Shown here: positions 27,819 to 36,752 of the stretch, one piece after another
Position numbering within the stretch: the first letter of the stretch is position 1
How the letters are laid out: every line of letters starts with the position of its first letter
Assembly (NCBI RefSeq): GCF_022414595.1
Contig: NZ_JADWYO010000020.1
Location: 25,361-89,360, forward strand
DNA: 64,000 nucleotides
Origin: Streptomyces sp. MUM 203J
GTDB lineage: Bacteria; Actinomycetota; Actinomycetes; Streptomycetales; Streptomycetaceae
Direction of reading: 5' to 3'
Position numbers and translations under genes: made by a program
Notes under the pieces: model-generated
What the model saw: the letters and a program-made list of their open reading frames with translations, nothing else
The model's database searches: none
Told to the model about the DNA's origin: nothing

Positions 27819-29201
27819 ATGAACGCTGCGAACGCTGCCGCCGCGGAGCTGCGGCCGTCGAAGGAAGAAGCGCCCGGAGGGCATCCGCAGAGGGGTGGCG
27901 GCGGGCGGCGGGTGGACGTCCCCTCCACCGCGCTGTTCACCGACCACTACGAGCTGACCATGCTGCAGGCCGCCCTGCGGGGCGGTACCGCCGAGCGGCG
28001 CTCGGTCTTCGAGGTCTTCACCCGACGGCTGCCGGAGGGGCGGCGGTACGGGGTGGTGGCCGGGACCGGGCGGGTGCTGGACGCGGTGGAGAACTTCCGC
28101 TTCGACGCCGACGTCCTGGACTTCCTGCGGGAGCGGGGTGTCGTCGACGAGGCGACGCTGGCGTGGCTGGCGGACTACCGGTTCGGCGGGGACATCTGGG
28201 GCTACCCCGAGGGCGAGGTGTACTTCCCCGGCTCGCCGGTGCTGCGGGTGGAGGGCACGTTCGCGGAGTGCGTACTGCTGGAGACGGTCGTCCTGTCGAT
28301 CCTGAACCACGATTCGGCCATCGCCGCGGCGGCGTCCCGGATGGCGGCGGCGGCCGGGGGGCGCGGGCTGATCGAGATGGGAGCGCGCCGGACCCACGAA
28401 CTGGGCGCGGTGGCCGCCTCGCGGGCGGCGTACGTCGGGGGCTTCGACTCCACCTCCTGCCTGGCTGCGGGGTTCCGTTACGGGATCCCGACGGTGGGCA
28501 CGTCCGCGCACGCCTTCATCCTGCTGCACGACAGCGAGCGGGACGCGTTCCGGGTCCAGGTGGAGGCGCTGGGGCGGGGCACGACGCTGCTGGTCGACAC
28601 GTACGACGTGGCCGAGGCGGTCCGTACGGCGGTCGAGGTGGCGGGTCCCGGGCTGGGCGCGGTGCGGATCGACTCGGGTGACCTGCTGCTGGTGGCGCAC
28701 CGGGTACGGCAGCAGCTGGACGCCCTGGGCGCGCGGGACACGCGGATCGTGGTGACCTCGGACCTGGACGAGTACGCGATCGCGTCGCTGGCGGCGGCGC
28801 CGGTGGACGCGTACGGGGTGGGGACGCAGCTGGTGACCGGGAGCGGGCACCCCACGTGCTCCATGGTCTACAAGCTGGTCGCCCGGGCGGACTCGGCGGA
28901 GCCCTCGGCGCCGCTGCGGCCGGTGGCGAAGAAGTCCCTGGGCGGCAAGGCCTCCTCCGGCGGGCGGAAGTGGGCGGCGCGGCGGGACGACGCGGAGGTG
29001 GTGGGCACCGGGCCGGTGCCGCCGTCACTGGCTGACCGGCAGCTCCTGGTCCCGCTGGTGAAAGCGGGCGAGGTCGTGGCGCGCGAGCCCCTGGAGGCGG
29101 CGAGGTCCCGCCATGCGGCGGCCCGTGCGGCGCTGCCGCTGTCGGCCGTCCAGCTGTCCCGCGGCGAGCCGGTCCTCCCGACGGAGTACGTGACGTCGTG
29201 A
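27819..29201 (+). CDS. pncB: nicotinate phosphoribosyltransferase
   Basis: This 460-residue enzyme converts nicotinate and PRPP to nicotinate mononucleotide in NAD salvage. Motifs: STALFTDHYELTMLQA near the N-terminus, RRLPEGRRYGVVAGTGRVLD, FDSTSCLAAGFRYGIPTVGT, the phosphoribosyl-binding AVRIDSGDLL, and YGVGTQLVTG near residue 330. The first 30 residues are an unconserved Ala/Gly-rich tail. With pncA downstream it forms a nicotinamide salvage pair, although 500 bases separate them. Confidence 0.95.
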   Translation: MNAANAAAAELRPSKEEAPGGHPQRGGGGRRVDVPSTALFTDHYELTMLQAALRGGTAERRSVFEVFTRRLPEGRRYGVVAGTGRVLDAVENFRFDADVLDFLRERGVVDEATLAWLADYRFGGDIWGYPEGEVYFPGSPVLRVEGTFAECVLLETVVLSILNHDSAIAAAASRMAAAAGGRGLIEMGARRTHELGAVAASRAAYVGGFDSTSCLAAGFRYGIPTVGTSAHAFILLHDSERDAFRVQVEALGRGTTLLVDTYDVAEAVRTAVEVAGPGLGAVRIDSGDLLLVAHRVRQQLDALGARDTRIVVTSDLDEYAIASLAAAPVDAYGVGTQLVTGSGHPTCSMVYKLVARADSAEPSAPLRPVAKKSLGGKASSGGRKWAARRDDAEVVGTGPVPPSLADRQLLVPLVKAGEVVAREPLEAARSRHAAARAALPLSAVQLSRGEPVLPTEYVTS

Positions 29202-29704
29202 CGCCGGGCCCGTGGGCCCCGGCCGCCGGGCGGGCGGGGTGCGCCTCCGTGCCGCGGGGCCTGCCTCCCCGCCGTGCGGGCCGGGGCCGCCGCGGGGGGC
29301 TCACCCCCGCGCGACGGCTGCCGTGGGGCCACGCTGCTGACGGCTCCCGTCACCGCCGGGGCAACCCCCTCCGCGTCCCCTCCCGCGGTACGCGGCACAC
29401 GCGCCGTGCCGGGCCGGGGCCCGGCCTCCCCGTCAGGGGGTGTGGGCCGGGGGGGGCTCACCTGCTCGCGATGGTCCCGCGGGGCCCCCGGCGGTCCCCG
29501 TCAGGGCGGCTCCCCTCCCTTCCCTCTGCGCGGAGCGCCCGGGGGAGACGAGGGGACCGGCCGGCGGGCCGGACACCCCTCTGCCCCGGCCCGCGACCCC
29601 CGGGCGCCGTGCCGCCCCGGAGGGCCGCTCGTGGGGGCCCTCCCCCTGCGAGCGGGAAGTCTTTACGCTCGACAGTAAAACCGGCCGCACCGAAGGACAC
29701 CGCC
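29202..29704. other. GC-rich spacer between pncB and pncA, no gene
   Basis: This 500-base spacer is very GC-rich with low-complexity shadow frames only. The last 50 bases carry the promoter region and inverted repeat before pncA (29659-29681). Several small GC hairpins exist, but none is clearly a terminator. Confidence 0.5.
29659..29681. promoter_or_regulatory. inverted repeat upstream of pncA
   Basis: GTCTTTAC and GTAAAAC face each other across eight bases, 24-46 bases before the pncA ATG. This AT-rich palindrome in a GC-rich spacer looks like a repressor operator, perhaps for an NAD-metabolism regulator such as NrtR or NiaR, which I could not confirm by consensus. Confidence 0.45.
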
Positions 29705-30292
29705 ATGCACCGCGCATTGATCGTCGTCGACGTTCAGAACGACTTCTGCGAGGGCGGCAGCCTCGCGGTGGCGGGGGGCGCCGACGTCGCCGCCGCGATC
29801 ACCGATCTGGTCGGAGACGCCGTCGGCAGCGTCTACCGGTACGTCGTCGCCACCCGGGACCGGCACATCGACCCCGGTGACCACTTCGCCGAGCGGCCGG
29901 ACTTCGTCGGTTCCTGGCCGTCCCACTGCGTCGCCGGCACCGAGGGCGTCGGATTCCACCCGAACTTCGCCCCGGCCGTCGCGTCCGGCTCCATCGACGC
30001 CGTGTTCGACAAGGGCGCGTACGAGGCGGCGTACAGCGGGTTCGAGGGCAGCGACGAGAACGGGGTGCCGCTGGCCGACTGGCTGCGGGCGCACGGGGTG
30101 GAGGAGGTCGACGTCGTCGGCATCGCCACGGACCACTGTGTGCGGGCCACCGCCCTGGACGCCGCCGCCGAGGGTTTCCGTACCCATGTGCTGCTGGATC
30201 TGACGGCCGGGGTGAGCGCGGAGACCACACAGCAGGCCCTGGAGGAGCTGCGGGCCGCCGGTGTGGAGCTGAGCGGCAAGCCGGTGGTCTAG
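29705..30292 (+). CDS. pncA: nicotinamidase
   Basis: This 195-residue isochorismatase-fold amidohydrolase converts nicotinamide to nicotinate. The catalytic triad is visible: Asp9 in VVDVQNDF, Lys103 in FDKGAYEAAYS, Cys145 in GIATDHCVRATA. The metal site appears as Asp52, His54 and His60 in TRDRHIDPGDHF. GAAGGA precedes the ATG. The stop codon overlaps the stop of the convergent gene in the palindrome CTAG. Confidence 0.96.
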   Translation: MHRALIVVDVQNDFCEGGSLAVAGGADVAAAITDLVGDAVGSVYRYVVATRDRHIDPGDHFAERPDFVGSWPSHCVAGTEGVGFHPNFAPAVASGSIDAVFDKGAYEAAYSGFEGSDENGVPLADWLRAHGVEEVDVVGIATDHCVRATALDAAAEGFRTHVLLDLTAGVSAETTQQALEELRAAGVELSGKPVV

Positions 30293-30591
30293 GAGCGCAG
30301 CAGCGCGCCTATGGGGTGCCACAGCTCCTGCGCGCGGCTCGGCGTCGTACGCCAGAGGAGCCCGTCCGGGTGGTGCAGCACCGCCGTGATCTCGTCGGGG
30401 GTGGGCGGGTGGGTGTTGCCCCGGAGGTAGACCGCCCGCAGGCCGAGGTTCCGGAGCCGGGTCAGCGCGCGGGGGCGGTTCGCGGCATGCACCAGCACCC
30501 GCACCCGCTCTCCGCCTCCGGCCGGGCTCGGCAGGCTGAGCGCGACGACGACGCTGCCTCCCGGCAGCCTGCAGAATCCACCACCGGGCAT
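30289..30591 (-). CDS. conserved hypothetical protein, about 100 residues
   Basis: This is a short basic protein without signal or membrane helix. Features: VVVALSLPSPAGGGERVRVL at the start, NRPRALTRLRNLGLRAVYLR in the middle and LHHPDGLLWRTTPSRAQELW near the end, which suggests a small alpha/beta domain. GGGGAGG lies seven bases before the ATG at 30591. It follows the M6 protease gene but is separated by a hairpin. No family is recognised. Confidence 0.7.
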   Translation of the reverse strand: MPGGGFCRLPGGSVVVALSLPSPAGGGERVRVLVHAANRPRALTRLRNLGLRAVYLRGNTHPPTPDEITAVLHHPDGLLWRTTPSRAQELWHPIGALLRS

Positions 30592-30652
30592 GGTGATGCC
30601 TCCCCCGTGTGAAGCGTGTGTCAATAAGAGACGGTCACTCGCACCTAAACAC

Positions 30653-30688
30653 GATCGGCCGCCGCCCGCTAGAGGGCGACGGCCGATC
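30653..30688 (-). terminator. terminator after the M6 protease gene
   Basis: GATCGGCCGCCGCCC and GGGCGACGGCCGATC pair with one mismatch around GCTAGA, 25 bases beyond the protease stop. Confidence 0.8.
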
Positions 30689-30713
30689 ATGGTTTGACCT
30701 GCTGTGATGCTGC

Positions 30714-33155
30714 TTACTTGGTGGACGGACCCACCTTGACCGTGATCGTCTGGCCGTTGCGCGGCTGCTTGACGATCGCGATGCGGGTGTTGGTGTCAGT
30801 TACCTTGACGCTGGCCCGCGGGTTCTCCTCGGTCCAGTAGGAGCCCTTGCGGTCGTCGAAGACCGGGTTGCCCACGTGGTTCCGGATCCGCTGCTCCACG
30901 CCCGCGTTGTGCAGGGTGAGGCCCTGGTAGCGGAACTTGCTGAAGGTGGAGTCGTACGACTGGATGCGGTTGCGCATCAGCGTGCCGTCCTTCCACCGCA
31001 GCGGCTCCGGGTTGGCGTCCACCGGAAGGACCAGGCCCTCACCGGGGTGGACGGCCGTGTTGTTGTCCTTCTGGGAGGTGTCCCACTTCCAGACCAGCAG
31101 ACCGCGCTGGTACGCGTAGTGCTCCACCCAGTCGTCCTTCGAGCCGATGAAGCCGAAGTTGTACGGGCCGACCTTGAGGGTCGCGTCGTACGAGACGTAC
31201 TGGCGGTTCTCCGCGATGTAGTACTGGGAGTAGTCGTCGGTGATGGCCTCACCGATGCGGGAGAAGCCGTTCGAGGTCCAGCCCTCGGCCTCGCCCTCGG
31301 CGTCGTCCGCGAACAGCTCGGCGCCGTCCGCGCTGAAGACGATGTTGTCGGCCGCGAAGCCGCGCTCGGCCAGGCCGCCGTCCGTGAGGTAGCGGAAGCG
31401 GAAGTCGACCTTCTGGCCCGCGTAGGCGTCCAGCGAGTAGACCAGCTTCTTGTACTTCTCGGAGTGGCTGCTCAGGGCCGGGGTGTTGCCGGCGTCGCGG
31501 TCGATGGGCGCGCCGTCGGCGGTGCCGTCGAGGGCGGTCCAGTTGGCGCCGCCGTCGGTGGAGACCTCCGCGTACAGGTAGTCGTACTCGGCCTCGATCT
31601 CCCACCAGGCGTCGAGGCTCAGCTCGGCCTTGGACTTGCCGGTGAGGTCGACGGAGCGGGTGAGGGTGTTCTTGAGGTCGTCACCCATGTTGCTCCACCA
31701 CTGCATGGAGCCACCGGCCGGCTTGACGATCGGCGTGCTGACCCGCTTCTTGGGCAGCTCGACGACCAGCGCCTGCGGGTTCTTGGTGTTGTACTCGGCG
31801 ACGCCCAGCTTGTGCTTCGACTTGGTGGCGGCCTTGGCCTTCTCGTAGTTGAGCCAGCCGAGCTGCAGCTTGTCCCAGGCGTTCATGTCGCCCGGCATGT
31901 CGCCGATGCTGTCCTTGCCGGTGCCCAGCCAGGAGCCGGAGGACATCAGGGACCAGAAGCCGGTCGAGTTCTCGGCGCCCGGCTTGCCGGAGGTGTCGTA
32001 CAGGTCCGGCAGGCCGAGGTCGTGGCCGTACTCGTGGGCGAAGACGCCGAGGCCGCCGTTCTCCGGCTGCATGGTGTAGTCGCCGACCCAGATGCCGGTG
32101 TCACCGATCTCGGTGCCGCCCGCCCTGTTCTGCTCCGGACCGGTCTTGCCGGCGTCCGTGCCGAACGCGTACCAGCGGTGCGCCCACAGCGCGTCGCCGC
32201 CCTGGACACCGCCGCCCGCCGACTCGTCCTCGCCCGCGTGGACGATCTGGAAGTGGTCGATGTAGCCGTCGGGCTCGTTGAAGTCGCCGTCGCCGTCGTG
32301 GTCGTAGCGGTCCCACTTGTCGTACTGGGACAGGACGGCCTTGATCTCCTCGGTGGACTTGCCCTGGGCCTTCTGCTGCTCGGTCCAGGCGTTCACACCG
32401 TCGCGGACCAGGTCCCAGACGTTGCCGCAGTTGGAGTTGCCGCAGTAGTTGGAACCGTAGCGGGCCTCGTTGTAGTCGACCTTGACCCAGTCGGTGACCG
32501 TGCCCTGGACCGAGTAGCGGCCCGAGGACTGGCGCTCGTAGTAGGTCTTCAGCGAGTGCTTCTGCTTGCCGTCGGCGTCCTTGCCCTCACCGAAGTAGAG
32601 GTCCTGGAAGTGCTCCTGGCTGTAGTCCTCCTGCCAGGCCGTGGAGTTGTCCTTCGCACGGTCCGGCTTGGCTATCTGGTTGTGCAGCGGGCCGGGCGTG
32701 CCGCCGTACTTCGGCTTCAGCTCGTCGGTGTCGTCGTCCCTGCGGTCGACGAGGGTCTCGTTGTCGACCTTGTCACCGAACTCGACCAGGATGGTGAAGA
32801 TCTGGTCGGTCTGCTCCCGGGCCAGCTCGACGTACTTCTTGTTGTCGAGCTTGACGACCTGGGAGTCGCCGCGCTTCTGCACCTTGGACTTGCCCGAGAG
32901 CACCTGCTCCAGCGCCGCCTCGCGCTGCTTGGCCTGCTGCTCGCTGAACGGGCCCTCGAGGTCGTGGTCGACCGCGGTGGCCTTCTCGTGTGCGTGGCCC
33001 GATTCCGGCGCGCCGGGCGCCGGGTCGTGGCGCTCGATGCCCGCTTCGGGACGGTTGTCGGCCTGGGCCGTGGTGAGGGCTCCGGCGGTGGCGGCGGTCG
33101 CGGCCATGGCCACGAGCACCGCGGAGGCGCGGAACGCCCGTCGTCTGTTGGTCAC
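30714..33155 (-). CDS. secreted M6 (immune inhibitor A-like) metalloprotease
   Basis: This 813-residue protein has a signal peptide (MTNRRRAFRASAVLVAM, cleavage near AQADN), a propeptide rich in charged residues, the catalytic zinc motif HEYGHDLGLPD at about 374-384, and DVSHDG-like calcium sequences (YDHDGDGDFNEPDGYIDH). After it come beta-sandwich regions resembling the immune inhibitor A C-terminal half (YAEVSTDGGANWTALDG, then an AENRQYVSYD block). M6 proteases are extracellular and degrade host or substrate proteins. The GTG at 33155 is preceded by GGAGG. Confidence 0.92.
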   Translation of the reverse strand: MTNRRRAFRASAVLVAMAATAATAGALTTAQADNRPEAGIERHDPAPGAPESGHAHEKATAVDHDLEGPFSEQQAKQREAALEQVLSGKSKVQKRGDSQVVKLDNKKYVELAREQTDQIFTILVEFGDKVDNETLVDRRDDDTDELKPKYGGTPGPLHNQIAKPDRAKDNSTAWQEDYSQEHFQDLYFGEGKDADGKQKHSLKTYYERQSSGRYSVQGTVTDWVKVDYNEARYGSNYCGNSNCGNVWDLVRDGVNAWTEQQKAQGKSTEEIKAVLSQYDKWDRYDHDGDGDFNEPDGYIDHFQIVHAGEDESAGGGVQGGDALWAHRWYAFGTDAGKTGPEQNRAGGTEIGDTGIWVGDYTMQPENGGLGVFAHEYGHDLGLPDLYDTSGKPGAENSTGFWSLMSSGSWLGTGKDSIGDMPGDMNAWDKLQLGWLNYEKAKAATKSKHKLGVAEYNTKNPQALVVELPKKRVSTPIVKPAGGSMQWWSNMGDDLKNTLTRSVDLTGKSKAELSLDAWWEIEAEYDYLYAEVSTDGGANWTALDGTADGAPIDRDAGNTPALSSHSEKYKKLVYSLDAYAGQKVDFRFRYLTDGGLAERGFAADNIVFSADGAELFADDAEGEAEGWTSNGFSRIGEAITDDYSQYYIAENRQYVSYDATLKVGPYNFGFIGSKDDWVEHYAYQRGLLVWKWDTSQKDNNTAVHPGEGLVLPVDANPEPLRWKDGTLMRNRIQSYDSTFSKFRYQGLTLHNAGVEQRIRNHVGNPVFDDRKGSYWTEENPRASVKVTDTNTRIAIVKQPRNGQTITVKVGPSTK

Positions 33156-33273
33156 TTGTTTGTTTCCTCCCCTGCGCACCGCAACCGCGGATGGGGGGTC
33201 ACGTGATAATCCGCGTGCGGTCGCGCGCCACAAGTGACGACATTCGACCGGACTTCCACGAGAAAAGATAGTC

Positions 33274-33303
33274 TTGACTTGGACAGGCCAAGAGCCCTAT
33301 GTG
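33274..33303 (+). promoter_or_regulatory. sigma70-like promoter in the M6 protease / small membrane gene gap
   Basis: TTGACT and TATGTG are separated by 18 bases in the 367-base divergent gap (33156-33522). It points toward the small membrane gene at 33523, 220 bases away. No other gene is seen in the gap. Confidence 0.45.
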
Positions 33304-33522
33304 GACACCCCAACCCGCATAGCGGACAGGGGAGTCAAGGGAAAACCCTCTATCCCCCGCCGGCCTCCGGGCAGGCGCCCCCTGTGCGCCCCCAGCGCCT
33401 CGACACGGTGGGTCAGGTCACGCTTACCGCCGGTTCCTCCCGGGCGTCGAGCGGCGTAGAGTCGTCAGTCAGTGCGACCGCGTTGCGAGGCTCCACCCCA
33501 CCAACGGAGGGCGGAAACCGTC

Positions 33523-33801
33523 ATGTTGCGTCCGACCGCCGCACATCTGGTCTACGGCTCGGGGACCGTCGTCGGTGCCACCGTCGCCCTTCTGCTGACA
33601 CTGGGCCCGGCGAGCGGCCCAGGGGTCGCCCTCGTCGGCGTCGCCGCACTGCTGCTCGGCCTTCTCGTCACACTGGGCCTGGCGCTGCTGCGGGCACGGG
33701 CACGGGCGGAGACACGGGCCGGGGCGGCGGGCACCGGCCTCCCGGAGGGGCGGGACGCGCCGCGGCCGGAGCCCGAACCGGCCTCGTCACTGCGCCGCTG
33801 A
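33523..33801 (+). CDS. small membrane protein with two helices
   Basis: This 92-residue protein has two hydrophobic stretches (TVVGATVALLLTLGPAS and VALVGVAALLLGLLVTLGLA) and a charged Arg/Glu tail. GGAGG stands 12 bases before the ATG. The end overlaps the convergent RDD gene by 15 bases. No family is recognised. Confidence 0.6.
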   Translation: MLRPTAAHLVYGSGTVVGATVALLLTLGPASGPGVALVGVAALLLGLLVTLGLALLRARARAETRAGAAGTGLPEGRDAPRPEPEPASSLRR

Positions 33802-34446
33802 CACGACGACCGTCCTGGCCGCCTTGTCGTGGAGGCCCTGCTTGTACGGTTTGTCGACGATGATCAGGATGAGCAGGAGCAACGGCCACAGGCAGGCGCA
33901 GCAGATCAGCGCGGGCAGCCACAGCACCAGGGCACGGGTCAGCGCGGCGCTCACCGGCGGGACGCTGCCGTCGTTGAGCATCGCGACCCGCAGGCCCATG
34001 AGCTTCTTGCCGACGGTCTGACCGTTCCGCTTCGCCGTCATATACGTGTCGTACGTGAGGTACGCGGCGATCGAGATGGCCTGGAAGGCCCACTGGCCGC
34101 CGTCGTTGTTCGCCGTCCAGACGGCTGAGAGGTCGTCGTCCTCGGTGACCCGGTTGTAGATGTCGAGCGGGATCCCGATGAGGGCGAGCGGCACGAAGAT
34201 GATGAGCCAGTCGAGGAAACGGGCCAGCACGCGGCGGCCGGTGTCGCCCAGGGGCGGCATGCCGGCAAGGGGGTCGGCGGCGCCGTAGCCTGGCGGGCCG
34301 CCTCCGTACGGGCTCCCGCCGCCCGTGTCGTAGGGGCCGCCGCCGTGCGGGCCGCCTCCGCCGCCGGGCGGGGGCTCCTGTGGCGGCGGCTTGCGGAGCG
34401 GGTCGTCCTCGGGGGGCTGGCCGGGCGGCGGCGGTTCGTTGCTCAT
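33787..34446 (-). CDS. RDD family membrane protein
   Basis: The protein has 219 residues. The first 65 are a Pro/Gly-rich cytoplasmic tail; the RDD domain follows with GRRVLARFLDWLIIF (the Arg-Asp of the name), a second helix, and NGQTVGKKLMGLRVAMLNDG. Three to four membrane helices are predicted. RDD proteins are of uncertain function, some acting in sodium/proton exchange. Confidence 0.85.
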   Translation of the reverse strand: MSNEPPPPGQPPEDDPLRKPPPQEPPPGGGGGPHGGGPYDTGGGSPYGGGPPGYGAADPLAGMPPLGDTGRRVLARFLDWLIIFVPLALIGIPLDIYNRVTEDDDLSAVWTANNDGGQWAFQAISIAAYLTYDTYMTAKRNGQTVGKKLMGLRVAMLNDGSVPPVSAALTRALVLWLPALICCACLWPLLLLILIIVDKPYKQGLHDKAARTVVVSAAQ

Positions 34447-34648
34447 GGGGGCAGTGCATCCCGCGGGGGCGGGGCGCGCATCCGGTCATGTGCCGTTCGG
34501 GGGACCGGAGGGTCGACCTCCGGCGGGTCGCTCACCCGTCCCGCCCGTTCCCGGTGGCCCGGGCGCCGTCCCGGGCCACCGTCGCGCCTGAGCGAATCCC
34601 GCCCCCGGACGCCGGACAGGCAAGAACGGGGGCGGGAGGGGAGCCCGA

Positions 34649-36046
34649 CTAGCCACGCGCCACGAACGTGCCCGCCGCCTTGTCGTGCCAGCACTGGCGC
34701 CAGGGGCGGTCCACCAGGCACCACAGCACGTTGAGGACGCCCACCGCCAGCAGGCCCAGCACCCCGTACACCAGCCAGCGCCGCAGCGCGCCGCCGAAGG
34801 ACGGCGGCTCGTACGACTCGAGGTCCCGGACCTGGATCCCGCACAGCTTCTTGCCGAGTGTGCGGCCCCACCTGGCGGTCGGCAGCGCCTCGTACAGGAC
34901 GCCGAGGACGAGCATCAGGGCCAGCGCGATGCCGAACTGGACCGCGTTCGTGGCGTCGACGAGCCAGACGGTGACCGTCTCACCCGACTGCTTGGCCGCC
35001 TCGAGCTTGTCGTACATGTGGCCGAGGCCCTTGAGGACGAACGGTGTGGCAGCCGCTCCCGCGAGCGCGCCGAAGACCACGCCGTCGATCAGCCGTGCCG
35101 CGAGCCGCCGGCCCAGACCCGCCGGGCGGGCGTTGGCCCGTTCCTGGGCGGCCTGGAGGAAGGGGTCGCTGACGGGCGGCTTCCACGGCGCGACCGGCTG
35201 CCGGTCCGCCTCCCCGGCCGCCTGGTGCCCCGCGGCGAGCTGCTGCACCTGCTGCGGCCAGGAAGCCGCACCGCCGCCGTGCCCGGAGGTGACGGGAGCG
35301 TGGCCCGCCTGGGGCGGTACGGCGGCGGACGCCTGCTGCGGGGCCGCGGGCTGGGGCGGGCCGACCGGCTGCGGCTGGGCCGGGACGTGCGGCGCCTGCA
35401 GCGCCTGCGCGGACTGTGCGGCCTGCGGGGTCCGCGGAGAGAGAGGGCTCTGGGCCGCCTGCGCGGGCTGAGGGGACGTCGGCTGTGAGGGACGGGCCGC
35501 GGGGGCCGCTTCGCCGGCCCTCGGTTCCGGTTCCGGTCGCGGCGACGTCTGCCGCACGCCGGGAAGGGCACCCCCTGTCGGATCGGCGGCGCCCGGGATC
35601 CTCGGGTCCGGCGCGGAGCCGGGGGCCGCGCCCCAGGAGACCGGGGCCTCGGGGGCACCGTCGTAGCCGCGCTGGCGGGTGAGGTCGGCCTGCCAGGCGG
35701 ACGCGGGCTCGGGTGCGCCCCCGGACGCCGCCTCCGCGCCCGGTCCGGACTCGGAGGAGATGCTCGGGTCGTCGTCCAGGAAGACCGGCCCGGTCTCGTC
35801 GACCGGCGGGGCGGGCGCGGGCACCGGCGCAGGCGCGGGTGCGGCTGCGGCTGCGGATGCCGTGGCGGCCGGGAAGGCCGAGGTGGGCGGCGTCGGCATG
35901 GGCTCGCCCTCCTCGGGTGCCGGACGGCTCGTACCGGGGGCCCAGGCGGCACCGTTCCAGTACCGGATGTATCCGGGAATGGAGGGGTCTGGGTAGTACC
36001 CAGCCGCAGGGCTGCCGTCGCCGGTTGCCGGGGTTGGGGCGCTCAT
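34649..36046 (-). CDS. DUF2510-RDD membrane protein with proline-rich linker
   Basis: The protein has 465 residues. The N-terminal 35 residues form a DUF2510 module (AGYYPDPSIPGYIRYWNGAAW), then about 250 residues of Pro/Ala/Gln-rich linker, and a C-terminal RDD domain (GLGRRLAARLIDGVVFG, RWGRTLGKKLCGIQVRDL). It is paralogous in its RDD part to the neighbour at 33787-34446, but a 200-base gap separates the two. Start at ATG 36046; upstream frame is not protein-like. Confidence 0.85.
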   Translation of the reverse strand: MSAPTPATGDGSPAAGYYPDPSIPGYIRYWNGAAWAPGTSRPAPEEGEPMPTPPTSAFPAATASAAAAAPAPAPVPAPAPPVDETGPVFLDDDPSISSESGPGAEAASGGAPEPASAWQADLTRQRGYDGAPEAPVSWGAAPGSAPDPRIPGAADPTGGALPGVRQTSPRPEPEPRAGEAAPAARPSQPTSPQPAQAAQSPLSPRTPQAAQSAQALQAPHVPAQPQPVGPPQPAAPQQASAAVPPQAGHAPVTSGHGGGAASWPQQVQQLAAGHQAAGEADRQPVAPWKPPVSDPFLQAAQERANARPAGLGRRLAARLIDGVVFGALAGAAATPFVLKGLGHMYDKLEAAKQSGETVTVWLVDATNAVQFGIALALMLVLGVLYEALPTARWGRTLGKKLCGIQVRDLESYEPPSFGGALRRWLVYGVLGLLAVGVLNVLWCLVDRPWRQCWHDKAAGTFVARG

Positions 36047-36282
36047 CACCGTGGTCCCGTATCTCCTCGAGGGCCTCACTTGAGGCACCACATCTATCAG
36101 ACGGCCGGACGCCCCGGGCCCCCGTTGAGCGAGCGGCCGCCGTCCGGTCACGTCTCTGTCACGCAAAGTAACAGAAATTTCCCGGTGAAAGTCGCGTAAT
36201 GAGAGCGGGGGAAGGCCCTCTCCCTTGTGTGCGGCCGGTTCCGGCCGCCATGCGAACGAGACGACAGGGCAGGGAGAGGGTC

Positions 36283-36723
36283 ATGAAGGACATGAACGAC
36301 ATGCACGAGACGACGGTGGTGGAGCGCGAGCTGGAGCTGCGGCTGGTCCTGTCCCCGGAGCGCAGCGTGGAGGTTCCGGCCCGGCTGACGTACCGCACGG
36401 CCGACCCGTACGCGGTCCACATCGCCTTCCACGTCGGCTCCGAGCACCCCGTGCACTGGACGTTCGCGCGGGAGCTGCTGGTGGAGGGCGTCTTCCGGCC
36501 GTGCGGCCAGGGGGACGTACGGATCTGGCCGTCCAAGACGGACGGGCGCAGTGTGGTGCTGATGGCTCTGACCTCTCCGGACGGCGACGCGTTGCTGGAG
36601 GCCCCGTCGGCGCAGGTGTCGGCCTGGCTGGAGCGCTCCCTGCGGGTGGTGCCGCCCGGCACGGAGGCCGAACGACTGGGTCTGGACGACGCCTTGGCGG
36701 CCCTGCTGTCGGCGGAGGCGTGA
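36283..36723 (+). CDS. ssgG: SsgA-like protein (SALP), probably SsgG
   Basis: This 146-residue protein has the SsgA/SsgB-like fold: LELRLVLSPERSVEVPARLTY, YAVHIAFHVGSEHPVHWTFA, RELLVEGVFRPCGQGDVRIW and LEAPSAQVSAWLERSL. SALPs control septum placement and cell-wall turnover during sporulation in morphologically complex actinomycetes. Gene order next to a FAD oxidase and upstream of hppD agrees with ssgG (SCO2924) as I recall it, where SsgG helps position septa. GGAG precedes the ATG at 36283. Confidence 0.9.
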   Translation: MKDMNDMHETTVVERELELRLVLSPERSVEVPARLTYRTADPYAVHIAFHVGSEHPVHWTFARELLVEGVFRPCGQGDVRIWPSKTDGRSVVLMALTSPDGDALLEAPSAQVSAWLERSLRVVPPGTEAERLGLDDALAALLSAEA

Positions 36724-36752
36724 CGGGCGGCGCGGGCCCGGCGGTCCCGGGG

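Noticed and set aside
29202..29704. A gene filling the pncB-pncA spacer
   Set aside because: All frames are low-complexity Pro/Arg/Gly, and the pncA start is fixed by conservation and GAAGGA.
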